A stretch of 64,000 nt of DNA from Methylacidimicrobium sp. AP8 (GTDB taxonomy: Bacteria > Verrucomicrobiota > Verrucomicrobiia > Methylacidiphilales > Methylacidiphilaceae), in contig NZ_LR797830.1 of assembly GCF_903064525.1 (NCBI RefSeq), positions 372,001 through 436,000 of the forward strand. The letters are read 5' to 3'. Position numbers and translations under genes: made by a program. Positions 51,782 to 59,808 of the stretch are shown here, piece by piece. Each line of letters begins with the position of its first letter. Position 1 is the first letter of the stretch. The notes beneath the pieces were generated by a model, which was not told the origin of the DNA, ran no database searches, and was given only the letters and a program-made list of their open reading frames with translations.

Positions 51782-52573
51782 ATGAATGCCTCCGACGCGA
51801 CGATGGCCGTCTTCCTCGACCTGGAAAACATCGCGCTGGGCGCCCGGGAAGCGGCCTATCCCCGGTTCGACATCCGGAAGGTGCTCGAGCGGCTCCTCCT
51901 CAAGGGGCACATCGTCGTCAAGAAGGCCTACTGCGACTTCGAGCGCTACAAGGAGTTCAAGCGCGACCTCCACGAGGCGGCCTTCGAGCTGATCGAGATC
52001 CCGCACCTGAGCCAAGCGGGCAAGAACTCGGCCGACATCCGGATGGTCGTCGACGCGCTCGACCTCTGCTACACCAAGGGCCACGTCGACACCTTCGTGA
52101 TCATCAGCGGGGATTCCGACTTCTCCCCCCTGGTCAGCAAGCTGCGGGAAAACGCCAAGACCGTGATCGGGGTCGGCGTCAAGAACTCGACCTCCGACCT
52201 CTTCCTCAACAACTGCGACGAGTTCCTCTACTACGACGACCTGGTCCGCGACGCGAAGGAAGCGCAGGAGGTCGCCGAGCCCCGGGGGAAGAAGCCGAAG
52301 GGGAAGACCGCCAAGCTCTCGGCCGACAAGGCGCTGCGGATGGTCGTCGAAACCCTCGAGGCCCTGGTCCAGGAGAGGGGCGAGGACGAGCGGATCTGGG
52401 GTTCGATGATCAAGCAGGCGCTCAAGCGGCGCAATCCGGGGTTCAACGAGCGGGCCTTCGGCTACCGCTCCTTCAACGATCTTCTGCTCGAGGCCCAAAA
52501 GAAGGGGCTCCTTCACCTTGAGCCCGATGAAAAATCGGGAGGCTATCTGGTCTCCCCCTCCGGGGCCGCTTAA
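51782..52573 (+). CDS. NYN-domain ribonuclease-like protein with OST-HTH (LOTUS) domain
   Basis: 263 residues. N-terminal NYN/PIN-like domain (LabA/DUF88) with acidic residues D13, D85 and D111/D113 in AVFLDLENIA, SADIRMVVDALDL and IISGDSDFSPLVSKL; a short basic linker (GKKPKGKTAK); and a C-terminal OST-HTH fold (about residues 185-260, IWGSMIKQALKRRNPGFNE, YRSFNDLLLEAQKKGL). Such proteins are thought to bind and cut RNA. It is divergent from the MNT gene, 130 bp apart, and convergent with pntB across the third 178-bp repeat. Confidence 0.88.
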   Translation: MNASDATMAVFLDLENIALGAREAAYPRFDIRKVLERLLLKGHIVVKKAYCDFERYKEFKRDLHEAAFELIEIPHLSQAGKNSADIRMVVDALDLCYTKGHVDTFVIISGDSDFSPLVSKLRENAKTVIGVGVKNSTSDLFLNNCDEFLYYDDLVRDAKEAQEVAEPRGKKPKGKTAKLSADKALRMVVETLEALVQERGEDERIWGSMIKQALKRRNPGFNERAFGYRSFNDLLLEAQKKGLLHLEPDEKSGGYLVSPSGAA

Positions 52574-52653
52574 CGCGGCCCGCGCCGTCGCGGAGGAAAA
52601 GAGCGGGCGTTTTCCGGGCCGCGATTGACGGGCAGGGGCCGCGCGCGCTGATG

Positions 52654-52831
52654 CGACCATTTCTCACAAATTTCGTAGCCGAGGCGCCGCAAATGGGCTT
52701 GGGTGCGAGGCGGGCGCAGGTTTTCCACCGGAGCTGTATGAAGACATACTGCGAGCATGGAAAACCAAGCGGGAGCGAAGCAGACGAGCCCGTTTTGCCA
52801 GCCGTAGGAGAAAGCTTGCGAGAAATGGCCG
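52654..52831 (-). repeat. 178-bp MITE-like repeat, copy 3 (inverted)
   Basis: Opposite orientation to copies 1 and 2 and exactly the same length. One flank is CTAG (52832-52835), the other GATG (52650-52653), so a clean target duplication is not seen here. Interior blocks match the other copies (TTTTGCCAGCCGTAGGAG, GGTTTTCCACCGGAGCTG). The CTAG flank supplies the TAG stop of pntB. Confidence 0.75.
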
Positions 52832-54235
52832 CTAGTGTTGGCCGACTAGCTCCTTGATCGATTGGAGCATCTGGGCGAGGACCTCCTGGGCGTCCCCGTA
52901 GATCATCCGGCAGTTGTCGGCGGTAAAGAGGGCGTTCTCGATGCCCGCGTAGCCCTTTCCCTGGCCGCGCTTGATCACGTAGACCTGGCGGGCCTTGTCG
53001 ACGTCGAGGATCGGCATCCCGTAGATCGGAGAGCCCTTGCTCGTCCGGGCCGCCGGATTGACGATGTCGTTGGCCCCGACCACCAGCGCGACGTCGGTCG
53101 ACGGGAACTCTGCGTTGATCTCGTCGAGGCCGACGATCATCTCGTAGGGGACCCCCGCCTCGGCCAGCAGCACGTCCATATGCCCCGGCATCCGGCCGGC
53201 GACCGGGTGGATCGCGAACTTGACCTCCACCCCCTCCTCCTGCAGCCGCTTGGCCAGCTCGTAGAGCTTCTGCTGGGCGCGGGCCGCGGCCAGGCCGTAG
53301 CCCGGAACGAAGATCACCTTGCGGGCGTAGCAGAGCGTGGCCGCCGCGTCCTCGGGGCTGATCGGCTTGAGCTGGCCGGTCACCTGGACCTCCTCCTTGC
53401 CTCCCTCGCCGAAGTTGCTGAAGAGGATGTTCCCGAGCGAGCGGTTCATCGCGCGCGCCATCAGCAGGGTGAGCAGGCTGCCCGCGGCGCCCACGACCGT
53501 TCCGGCGATCATGAGGGCCGGATGGTTGAGGACGTACCCCTCGAACCCGACGGCGATCCCCGTGCACGCGTTGCAGAGCGAGATCACCACGGGCATGTCG
53601 GCCCCGCCGATGGGGAGCGTGATCAGGGCCCCGAAGGCCAGCGAGCAGAGGAAGAAGAGAGAGAGAAGGCTCCCGTTGGGGAGGAGGGCGGGCAGGGCCG
53701 TGGCCGAGGCGACCGCCGTCAGGAGCACGAGCCCGTTTCCGATCTGGAGGAAGGGCGGTCGCCAGGGCTTCGGCAGCTTCCCGTCGAGCTTCGCCCAGGC
53801 GATGAGCGATCCCGAGAACGAGAAGGAGCCGATGAAGCCGCCGGCGATGGCGACGGCCAGCCGGAAGTTGCTCGCTTCGGGGTGGGCCAGCAGCTCGATC
53901 GCCGAGATCGCCGCGGCCGCCGCCCCGCCCATCCCGTTGTAGAGGGCGACCATCTGCGGCATTGCGGTCAGCGGGACCCGCTCCCCCTGCCACCACGACC
54001 AGCCGACCCCCAGGGCGAGGGCCAGCGCGCCCAGCAGCAGGTTGACCGGCAGGCGGGGCCGGGCCTCCGCGCCCACGCCGAAGACGTAGAGGAAGCTCGC
54101 CAGCACCACCACCAGCATGCCGATCCCGGCGAGGACGATCCCCGAGCGGGCCGTGGCCGGCGAGGACATCCGCTTGAGGCCGTAGATGAGCAGGAAGGCC
54201 GTGGCCAGATCGCAGGATTGGAGGAGCCAGTCCAT
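52832..54235 (-). CDS. pntB: NAD(P) transhydrogenase beta subunit
   Basis: 467 residues. Membrane subunit of proton-translocating transhydrogenase: about eight or nine N-terminal helices (SGIVLAGIGMLVVVLASFLYVF and onward), IGGADMPVVISLCNACTG, and the C-terminal NADP(H)-binding domain with YGLAAARAQQKLYELA, FAIHPVAGRMPGHMDVLLAEA, INAEFPSTDVALVVGANDIVNPAA and MLQSIKEL at the end. Complete. The stop codon TAG lies in the flank of the 178-bp repeat. Preceded 2 nt by pntA2. Confidence 0.95.
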   Translation of the reverse strand: MDWLLQSCDLATAFLLIYGLKRMSSPATARSGIVLAGIGMLVVVLASFLYVFGVGAEARPRLPVNLLLGALALALGVGWSWWQGERVPLTAMPQMVALYNGMGGAAAAAISAIELLAHPEASNFRLAVAIAGGFIGSFSFSGSLIAWAKLDGKLPKPWRPPFLQIGNGLVLLTAVASATALPALLPNGSLLSLFFLCSLAFGALITLPIGGADMPVVISLCNACTGIAVGFEGYVLNHPALMIAGTVVGAAGSLLTLLMARAMNRSLGNILFSNFGEGGKEEVQVTGQLKPISPEDAAATLCYARKVIFVPGYGLAAARAQQKLYELAKRLQEEGVEVKFAIHPVAGRMPGHMDVLLAEAGVPYEMIVGLDEINAEFPSTDVALVVGANDIVNPAARTSKGSPIYGMPILDVDKARQVYVIKRGQGKGYAGIENALFTADNCRMIYGDAQEVLAQMLQSIKELVGQH

Positions 54236-54237
54236 CG

Positions 54238-54561
54238 CTACCTCCGCCGCTCCGCCGCCTTGGACGGCTTTTCCGAGCGGAACATCCGGAGCATCCGGAC
54301 CGTCACCACGTATCCGCCGGCGGCGTTGGCCGCGCCGAAGAGCACGCCGAGGAAGCCGATCGCCTGCTGGGTCACCGTCGTCGCGTGGAGCAGCGTGTAG
54401 AGCGCGCCGACGACCACGATGCCGTGGATGAAGTTGGAGCCCGACATGAGCGGGGTGTGGAGGATCGCGGGCACCCGCGAGATCACCTCGTAGCCCGTGA
54501 AGGCCGCCAGGAGGAAGAGATAGATGGCCAGGAAGCCGGTGAGGGTGGTTTGTCCTTCCAT
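54238..54561 (-). CDS. NAD(P) transhydrogenase alpha-2 (membrane) subunit
   Basis: 107 residues, three helices: LTGFLAIYLFLLAAFTGYEV, the loop SRVPAILHTPLMSGSNFIHGI and IGFLGVLFGAANAAGGYVVT. This is the PntAB/alpha-2 type found where PntA is split in two. The partner alpha-1 (NAD-binding) subunit, usually just upstream, is not here: the next gene upstream is a methyltransferase-like gene. SD AAGGACAA precedes the ATG. Co-transcribed with pntB. Confidence 0.92.
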   Translation of the reverse strand: MEGQTTLTGFLAIYLFLLAAFTGYEVISRVPAILHTPLMSGSNFIHGIVVVGALYTLLHATTVTQQAIGFLGVLFGAANAAGGYVVTVRMLRMFRSEKPSKAAERRR

Positions 54562-54592
54562 TGGAAAATTCTCCGGTCGAAGCTTGCGATCC

Positions 54593-55255
54593 TCAACCCA
54601 CGCGGAGCAGATATCCGCGCGGATTCCAGGTGATGCCGAAGCTCTCCCGGCTCCGATCCGCCACGAAGCGGCGGTCTTCGGCCAGGAAGTCCGCCACCGC
54701 CTCGTAGGGGCCCGGGAAGGGGCCGTCGGCGATCCCGTGGTGGCAGTTGGTATCCTCGACGATCAGGTAGCTCCCCGGGCTGACCAGGTCGGCGTAGGCG
54801 CGGAGGACCCCGAGGGTGTTCTCGCGGGTGTGGTCGCTGTCCTCGATGAGGAGAACCGGCCCGGATGCTCCGATCCGGGCGGCGACCTCTCCGGCCAGCC
54901 GCTTGGCGTCCCCTTGGATCCAGGCGATTCGCGGATGCCGGCGGGCGCGCGGGTCGATCTTGCGCTGGTCGATGTCGATGGCGAGGATCCGCCCTTTGCC
55001 GAGCGCGTCCAGGACGTGGGCAAGGGCGAGCGTGCTCCCGCCGCGGTAGTTGCCGATCTCGACGACGACCTCCGGCTGGATCTCGTAGAGGAGCTCCTGG
55101 TAGACCCAGAAATCGAGCGGGCATTTGAAGGTGTGGACGCCGAAGTAGGTCGTTCCGACCAGGATCCGTGCCTGCATCCGCTCGAGGACCCTCCGGAGCG
55201 GCTCCTCGAGCCGTTCCTCCATGGGCGGCCACGAGAGTGGTGGCGTTGGCGTCAT
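54593..55255 (-). CDS. CmcI-family methyltransferase-like protein
   Basis: 220 residues. Rossmann-type protein of the cephalosporin-hydroxylase (CmcI)/rhamnosyl O-methyltransferase family: TYFGVHTFKCPLDFWVYQELL, VVVEIGNYRGGSTLALAHVLDAL (SAM motif I), ILAIDIDQRKID, VLLIEDSDHTRENTL and YLIVEDTNCHHG. CmcI-like proteins are likely SAM-dependent O-methyltransferases of sugar or lipid substrates. No cluster partner is recognisable, so the substrate is unknown. Ends 32 nt before pntA2. Confidence 0.8.
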   Translation of the reverse strand: MTPTPPLSWPPMEERLEEPLRRVLERMQARILVGTTYFGVHTFKCPLDFWVYQELLYEIQPEVVVEIGNYRGGSTLALAHVLDALGKGRILAIDIDQRKIDPRARRHPRIAWIQGDAKRLAGEVAARIGASGPVLLIEDSDHTRENTLGVLRAYADLVSPGSYLIVEDTNCHHGIADGPFPGPYEAVADFLAEDRRFVADRSRESFGITWNPRGYLLRVG

Positions 55256-55330
55256 GCGCGCGAGTCTAGTGGAAGCGGCTTCCTTTCGCCAATGGCAAAG
55301 AGCGGGTCGGGATCCGGCCGCGAAATTCCC

Positions 55331-56362
55331 TCAGGCCGGCTCGCCCGGCTTCTCGGCCTCGATCCACTTCACGATATCAAGGTAGACGTTCTCCTCGCCG
55401 GCGATCCGGAACCCCGCCGCCTTCACGTTGCCGACCGTCTCCCGGTTGAGGGCGGGGCCGATCCGCCGCGAGAGCGGGGTCATCACGTCGAGGAGGACGC
55501 CCACCGGGCCGATCCGGCTCCGGACGTGCTCGAAGAGGAAGAAGCGGCCGCCGGGCCGGAGCACCCGGTAGACCTCCCGGAGCCCCCGCAGCGGATCGGG
55601 GACCGAGCAGAAGGTGCAGACCGAGAGCGCCTGGTCGAAGGAGCCGTCGGGGAAGGGGAGCCGCTGGACGTCGGCCTGGCGAAGCTCGATGCCCGCGGGG
55701 TGGCCGGCGGCCTTGGCGGCCGCCCGGGCCAGCATCTCCGGGCTTAGATCGATCGCCGTCATCGCCAGGTCGGGCGGGAGGTAGCGGAAGTCGTTTCCGG
55801 TCCCCGCCCCGATGAAGAGGAGCTTGCCCCGGCCCCGGAGCCGGCCGAAGAGCCTCCGCTTCTCCGGGCCGAAGCGCCGGTCGTCGGCCCAGGTGAGCCG
55901 GTCGAAGAACCGGCTGGCCGCGTCCCATTTCCGGCGGGCCGAGCCGGCGGCCTCGGCCGGCTCTTCGCCCGGCCCGTTGACCGGCCCGCGCAGGATCCGG
56001 TCGTAGAGGCGGAAGCCGGCCACCGAGGCCGCCCCGAAGAGGGCGCCGACGCCCAGGGCCTTCGCCCAGCCGGGAGAGCCCGCGCCCATCGAGTCGCGCA
56101 TGGCGAAGAGCATGCCCCCGTACATGCCGATCCAGGCTCCGGGAACCATCGTCTGGAACATGCCCAGGAGGGGGCCGAGCAGGGCGCCGAGCAGCAGGTG
56201 GATCCCCATGCCCAGGGCCATGCCCAGGAGCATCGCAAGCACCATGTCGAACCCGGGGGAGATCAGGCTGCGCACCGCGCCGGCGACCAGGACCCCGGTC
56301 GCCATCCCCGCCAGGTAGTCGCCCAGCGTGAAGAGCGGGGAAGGGACGGGAGGGGTTTCCAT
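55331..56362 (-). CDS. Membrane-anchored SAM-dependent methyltransferase
   Basis: 343 residues. N-terminal region has Met/Gly-rich transmembrane segments (LGDYLAGMATGVLVAGAV; VLAMLLGMALGMGIHLLLGALLG; LGVGALFGAASVAG) and the rest is a class-I methyltransferase: LLFIGAGTGNDFRYLP (motif I), AIDLSPEMLARAAAK, LPFPDGSFDQALSVCTFCSV and RVLRPGGRFFLFEHVR. The methyltransferase half resembles UbiE/phospholipid N-methyltransferase-like enzymes, so a lipid or quinone substrate at the membrane is plausible. The fusion is unusual. ATG at 56362 gives the shortest N-terminus consistent with the membrane part. Confidence 0.75.
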   Translation of the reverse strand: METPPVPSPLFTLGDYLAGMATGVLVAGAVRSLISPGFDMVLAMLLGMALGMGIHLLLGALLGPLLGMFQTMVPGAWIGMYGGMLFAMRDSMGAGSPGWAKALGVGALFGAASVAGFRLYDRILRGPVNGPGEEPAEAAGSARRKWDAASRFFDRLTWADDRRFGPEKRRLFGRLRGRGKLLFIGAGTGNDFRYLPPDLAMTAIDLSPEMLARAAAKAAGHPAGIELRQADVQRLPFPDGSFDQALSVCTFCSVPDPLRGLREVYRVLRPGGRFFLFEHVRSRIGPVGVLLDVMTPLSRRIGPALNRETVGNVKAAGFRIAGEENVYLDIVKWIEAEKPGEPA

Positions 56363-56545
56363 CGGCCTGCCGGCCGGCCGCGCGCCGGTCGCCGGACCAT
56401 TCTCTCTCCGGGGCCCGCTCCCCTCAAGGCCGAAAAAGGCGGATCGCCGGCGGCGCGGCCGGCGAGAGGATCTGCTTGTCTCGGCCGCGCCTTCCCCGGC
56501 ATGATGGCGGCTCCGCACCGGAAACACCCGCGCAAGGAGCTATCC

Positions 56546-56998
56546 ATGAACCCGTTTTCCGGCATTCTTTCGACGCGGCGCTCGATCGGCCCCTTCTTCC
56601 TGCGGCTGGGCCTGGCCGTCGTCTTCTTCCCCCACGGGGCCCAGAACGTCCTCGGCTGGTTCGGCGGCAAGGGATTAGCCGGCGCCACGGGCTTCCTCCA
56701 TGGCTCGCTCCACATTCCGGTCGTGCTGGCCCAAGCCGCCCTCTGGACCGAGCTGCTCGCCCCGCTGGCGCTCCTGGTCGGGCTCTTCACACGCCCGGCC
56801 GCCTTCGCGCTAGGCATGACCATGGCGGTGGCCGCGGTCCTGGTCCACCTCCGCTACGGGCTCTTCATGAACTGGTACGGCACCCAGGCCGGGGAGGGCG
56901 TCGAGTTCCACATCCTGGCGGTCGCCGGCTGCCTCTGCCTGCTCTTCACCGGGGGAGGCTCCTTCTCCCTCGATCACCGGATCTCGGGGGAGATCTGA
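56546..56998 (+). CDS. DoxX-family membrane protein
   Basis: 150 residues, four helices: GPFFLRLGLAVVFFPHGAQNVLGWFGG, FLHGSLHIPVVLAQAALWTELLAPLALL in two parts, FALGMTMAVAAVLVHL and a C-terminal helix around CLCLLFTGGG. DoxX-like proteins are small quinone- or thiol-linked membrane proteins. Good SD (AAGGAG) 8 nt before the ATG. Its 3' 189 nt overlap the antisense end of the cation-diffusion gene. Confidence 0.87.
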   Translation: MNPFSGILSTRRSIGPFFLRLGLAVVFFPHGAQNVLGWFGGKGLAGATGFLHGSLHIPVVLAQAALWTELLAPLALLVGLFTRPAAFALGMTMAVAAVLVHLRYGLFMNWYGTQAGEGVEFHILAVAGCLCLLFTGGGSFSLDHRISGEI

Positions 56999-57871
56999 AG
57001 GCCCCGGGGGCCGGCTCTCCTCGACCGGCTCGACGTGAACCGTGACCGAGGCCTCGGGCACCGCCCGCCGGACCGCCTCCTCCATCCGGTCGCAGAGCCT
57101 GTGCGCTTCCCGGACGGCCAGCGATCCGGGAAGGCCCAAGGTAAGGTCGACGAAGACCGCCCGGCCCGCCCTCCGGCTGCGCAGCCGCAGCACGCGGGCG
57201 AACGCGGGCCCCTCCCGGGCGAGGTTCTCCTCGATCGCGGCCACCGTCGCGGGGGCCAGCCCCTCGTCGATCAGCCCGCCGAGCGCGTCGCGGACGATCC
57301 GGTAGCCGGTCCAGAGAATGTTCCCCGCCAGGAGCAGCCCGAGCAGCGGATCGAGCAGCCAGAGGCCGGTCAGCTGGGCCGCGGCCAGGCCCGCGGCCAT
57401 CCCGAGCGAGGTGATCCCGTCGGTCCGGAGGTGGAGCCCGTCTGCCGAAAGAGCGGGGGAGCTCTCCTTCCGCGCCCGGGCCAGCAGGTAGGATCCCAGC
57501 AGCCCGTTGACCAGCGTCGAGGAGACCGAAAGGACGATCCCCTCGGCCAGCCGGGGGAGCGGCTCGGGCGCAAAGAGGTGGCGGAGCGCGGCGGCCAGGA
57601 TCAGCACCGCCGCCACCGCGATCAGCCCTCCCTCGAAGCCTGCGGAGAGGTACTCGGCCTTCGTGTGGCCGTAAGGGTGGTTGCGGTCCGGAGGGGCAGC
57701 GGAGACCCGGAGGGCGAGCAGGGCCGCCGCCGCTCCCGCGACGTTGACGACCGACTCGAGGGCGTCGGAGTAGAGGGCGACCGAGCCCGTCAGCCGGTAG
57801 GCCAGGAACTTGGCGGCGAGGACGAGCAGCCCGATCCCCAGGCTGAGGGCGCCGGCTCCCGTTGCCGTCAT
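56810..57871 (-). CDS. Cation diffusion facilitator (CDF) transporter
   Basis: 353 residues from this ATG. Six-helix CDF exporter of divalent metals: LSLGIGLLVLAAKFLAY, SVALYSDALESVVNVAG (helix 2 Asp), PDRNHPYGHTKAEYLSAGFEG and SADGLHLRTDGITSLGM (helix 5), then a cytosolic domain through VTVHVEPVEE. After this the frame continues for about 60 residues inside the antisense of DoxX, ending in an acidic, His-containing tail (HRHGHA), so the normal stop may have been lost. Downstream of the MsbA-like exporter by 52 nt. Confidence 0.85.
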   Translation of the reverse strand: MTATGAGALSLGIGLLVLAAKFLAYRLTGSVALYSDALESVVNVAGAAAALLALRVSAAPPDRNHPYGHTKAEYLSAGFEGGLIAVAAVLILAAALRHLFAPEPLPRLAEGIVLSVSSTLVNGLLGSYLLARARKESSPALSADGLHLRTDGITSLGMAAGLAAAQLTGLWLLDPLLGLLLAGNILWTGYRIVRDALGGLIDEGLAPATVAAIEENLAREGPAFARVLRLRSRRAGRAVFVDLTLGLPGSLAVREAHRLCDRMEEAVRRAVPEASVTVHVEPVEESRPPGPSDLPRDPVIEGEGASPGEEQAEAAGDRQDVELDALPGLGAVPVHEEPVAEVDQDRGHRHGHA

Positions 57872-57923
57872 GATTCGGAGGCTAGCCCTCCCCGGGCGAT
57901 CCGGCAAGCCGGGCGGAGGCCGG

Positions 57924-59741
57924 TCAGGCGGCGGCGGCGCAGAGGCCCTGCTTCTCGGCCAGCCGCCGGAAGGGGCCCTCCCTTTCCAGGAGCTCGGCGT
58001 AGGTCCCGGTCTGGACGATCCGGCCGTGCTCGAGCACCAGGATCCAGTCCGAGGAGGCCAGGGTCGAGAGCCGGTGGGCGATCAGGATGACGGTCCGCCC
58101 CTTCTCCAGCGATTCGATCGAGCTTTGGATCTGGGTCTCGCTGTGGGAGTCGAGGTTCGAGGTCGCCTCGTCGAGGATCAGGATGGGCGCGTTGCGGATG
58201 AAGGCGCGGGCGATGGAAAGGCGCTGGCGCTGGCCGCCGGAGAGCCGGACCCCCCGCTCGCCGATCTTGGTCTGGTAGCCGTTGGGCAGCTGCAGGATAA
58301 AGTCGTGCGCGCCCGCCATCCGGGCCGCGGCCTCGACGTCCGCCGCGGTGGCGTGGGGGTTGCCGATCGCGATGTTCTCGGCCGCGGTCAGGTTGAAGAT
58401 CACGACGTCCTGGCTCACCAGGGAAAAGAGCCCCCGGGCGTCCTGGAGCTTGAGCTGCCGCAGGTCGTGGCCGTCGATCCGGATCGCCCCCGCGACCGGA
58501 TCGTAGAACCGGAGCAGGAGGCTTGTGATCGTCGACTTCCCCGCTCCGCTCGGCCCCGCGATCCCCACCTTGGCCCCCCGCGGGACGGTGAAGGAGATGT
58601 CGTCGAGCACCAGCCGGTTGCCGTAGTGGAAGCTGACGTGGTCGAAGACGATCCCCTCCCGGAACTCCCGGATCGGAACCGGATGGTCCGCCTCCCGGAC
58701 GGTCGCCGGGGTCTCCAGGAGCTCCGTCAGCCGCTGGGCGCTCATCGCCCCTTCCTGGATCTTCACGTTGGCGTCGGCCAGCCGCCGGATCGGGGCGAAG
58801 AAGAGGAGGGCTCCGTTGGCGACCACCGCCATGTTGGCGATGCTCACGTGCTGCCAGACGACCACCAGGATGAGCAGGGAGAGGGCGAAGCTGGCGATCA
58901 CGTCGATCGAAGGGCTCACCAGTGAGCTCGAGGTGTTCATCTTGGCACTCTGCCGTGCCAGGTCGTTCGCCTGCTTCCGGAACCGGTCGGCGTTCCGCCG
59001 CTCGAGCGAAAAGGCCTTGATCACGTGGACCCCCGCCACCGACTCCAAGAGCAGGTTGTTCTGCTCGACCGCGGTGGAGACGATCTTGGCCGCGCTCCGG
59101 CGGATCTTCCCCGAGAGCATGACTGCGGGGATGATGCAGACCGGGATCAGCAGGCCCGCGACCAGGGTGAGCCGCCAGTCGATCGCCGCGCAGGAGACGA
59201 GGATGGCCAGCAGGGTGAAGGGATCCTTGGTGACGTCGGTGAAGAGGATGCTGATCGACTGGTAGAAGCCCTGGGTGTCGTTGAGGATCCGCACCGAGAG
59301 GTCCCCCGTCGTCGAGCGGTGGTAGAAATCCATCGAGAGCTCGTGGAGCTTCTCGAGCACCGCCGTCTGGAGATCGGCGACGATCCGGCCGGCGGCCAGG
59401 TTCATGAAGTAGGCGTTGGCCAGCCGGAAGCAGCCGCGGACGAGCGCGACCGCCGGAAGGAGCAGGAGCCCTCCGACAACCCGCTTGGCGTCGAGCGGGG
59501 CGCCCATCATCGGCATCCACTGCCGGAGCGCCTCGAGCATCGTGGCCCGGGAATGGTGGGAGGAGCCGGCCGCCGGGACGGGGTTGCCGAGGAAGTTGTC
59601 GATCGCCGCCTTGAGCACGAAGAGGTAGGTCCCGTTGATCGAGGCGAAGATCAGGCCGGTGAGCACCCCCGCCGCCAGGATCTTCCAGTGCCGGCGCAGG
59701 AAGGGCGTGGAGAATCGCAAGACCTTCCAGAGCTCCCGCAT
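57924..59741 (-). CDS. MsbA-like ABC exporter (fused permease and ATPase)
   Basis: 605 residues. N-terminal six-helix exporter domain (residues about 1-320) with YHRSTTGDLSVRILND, SGKIRRSAAK and the LESVAGVHVIKAFSLE block; ATPase with Walker A GIAGPSGAGKSTI, SIARAFIRNAPILILDEATSNLDSH and signature LSGGQRQRLS. Typical of lipid A/phospholipid or polysaccharide exporters of the MsbA type. It lies between manC and CDF in one reverse run, and with manC suggests export of a mannose-containing glycolipid or capsule part, but this is inference. Confidence 0.9.
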   Translation of the reverse strand: MRELWKVLRFSTPFLRRHWKILAAGVLTGLIFASINGTYLFVLKAAIDNFLGNPVPAAGSSHHSRATMLEALRQWMPMMGAPLDAKRVVGGLLLLPAVALVRGCFRLANAYFMNLAAGRIVADLQTAVLEKLHELSMDFYHRSTTGDLSVRILNDTQGFYQSISILFTDVTKDPFTLLAILVSCAAIDWRLTLVAGLLIPVCIIPAVMLSGKIRRSAAKIVSTAVEQNNLLLESVAGVHVIKAFSLERRNADRFRKQANDLARQSAKMNTSSSLVSPSIDVIASFALSLLILVVVWQHVSIANMAVVANGALLFFAPIRRLADANVKIQEGAMSAQRLTELLETPATVREADHPVPIREFREGIVFDHVSFHYGNRLVLDDISFTVPRGAKVGIAGPSGAGKSTITSLLLRFYDPVAGAIRIDGHDLRQLKLQDARGLFSLVSQDVVIFNLTAAENIAIGNPHATAADVEAAARMAGAHDFILQLPNGYQTKIGERGVRLSGGQRQRLSIARAFIRNAPILILDEATSNLDSHSETQIQSSIESLEKGRTVILIAHRLSTLASSDWILVLEHGRIVQTGTYAELLEREGPFRRLAEKQGLCAAAA

Positions 59742-59808
59742 TTCCTTCCTTTATCAAGTCCCGCCCATGGCGAAGCAAGCGGGATTTCTCCGGGGGGGCC
59801 CGCCCCCC

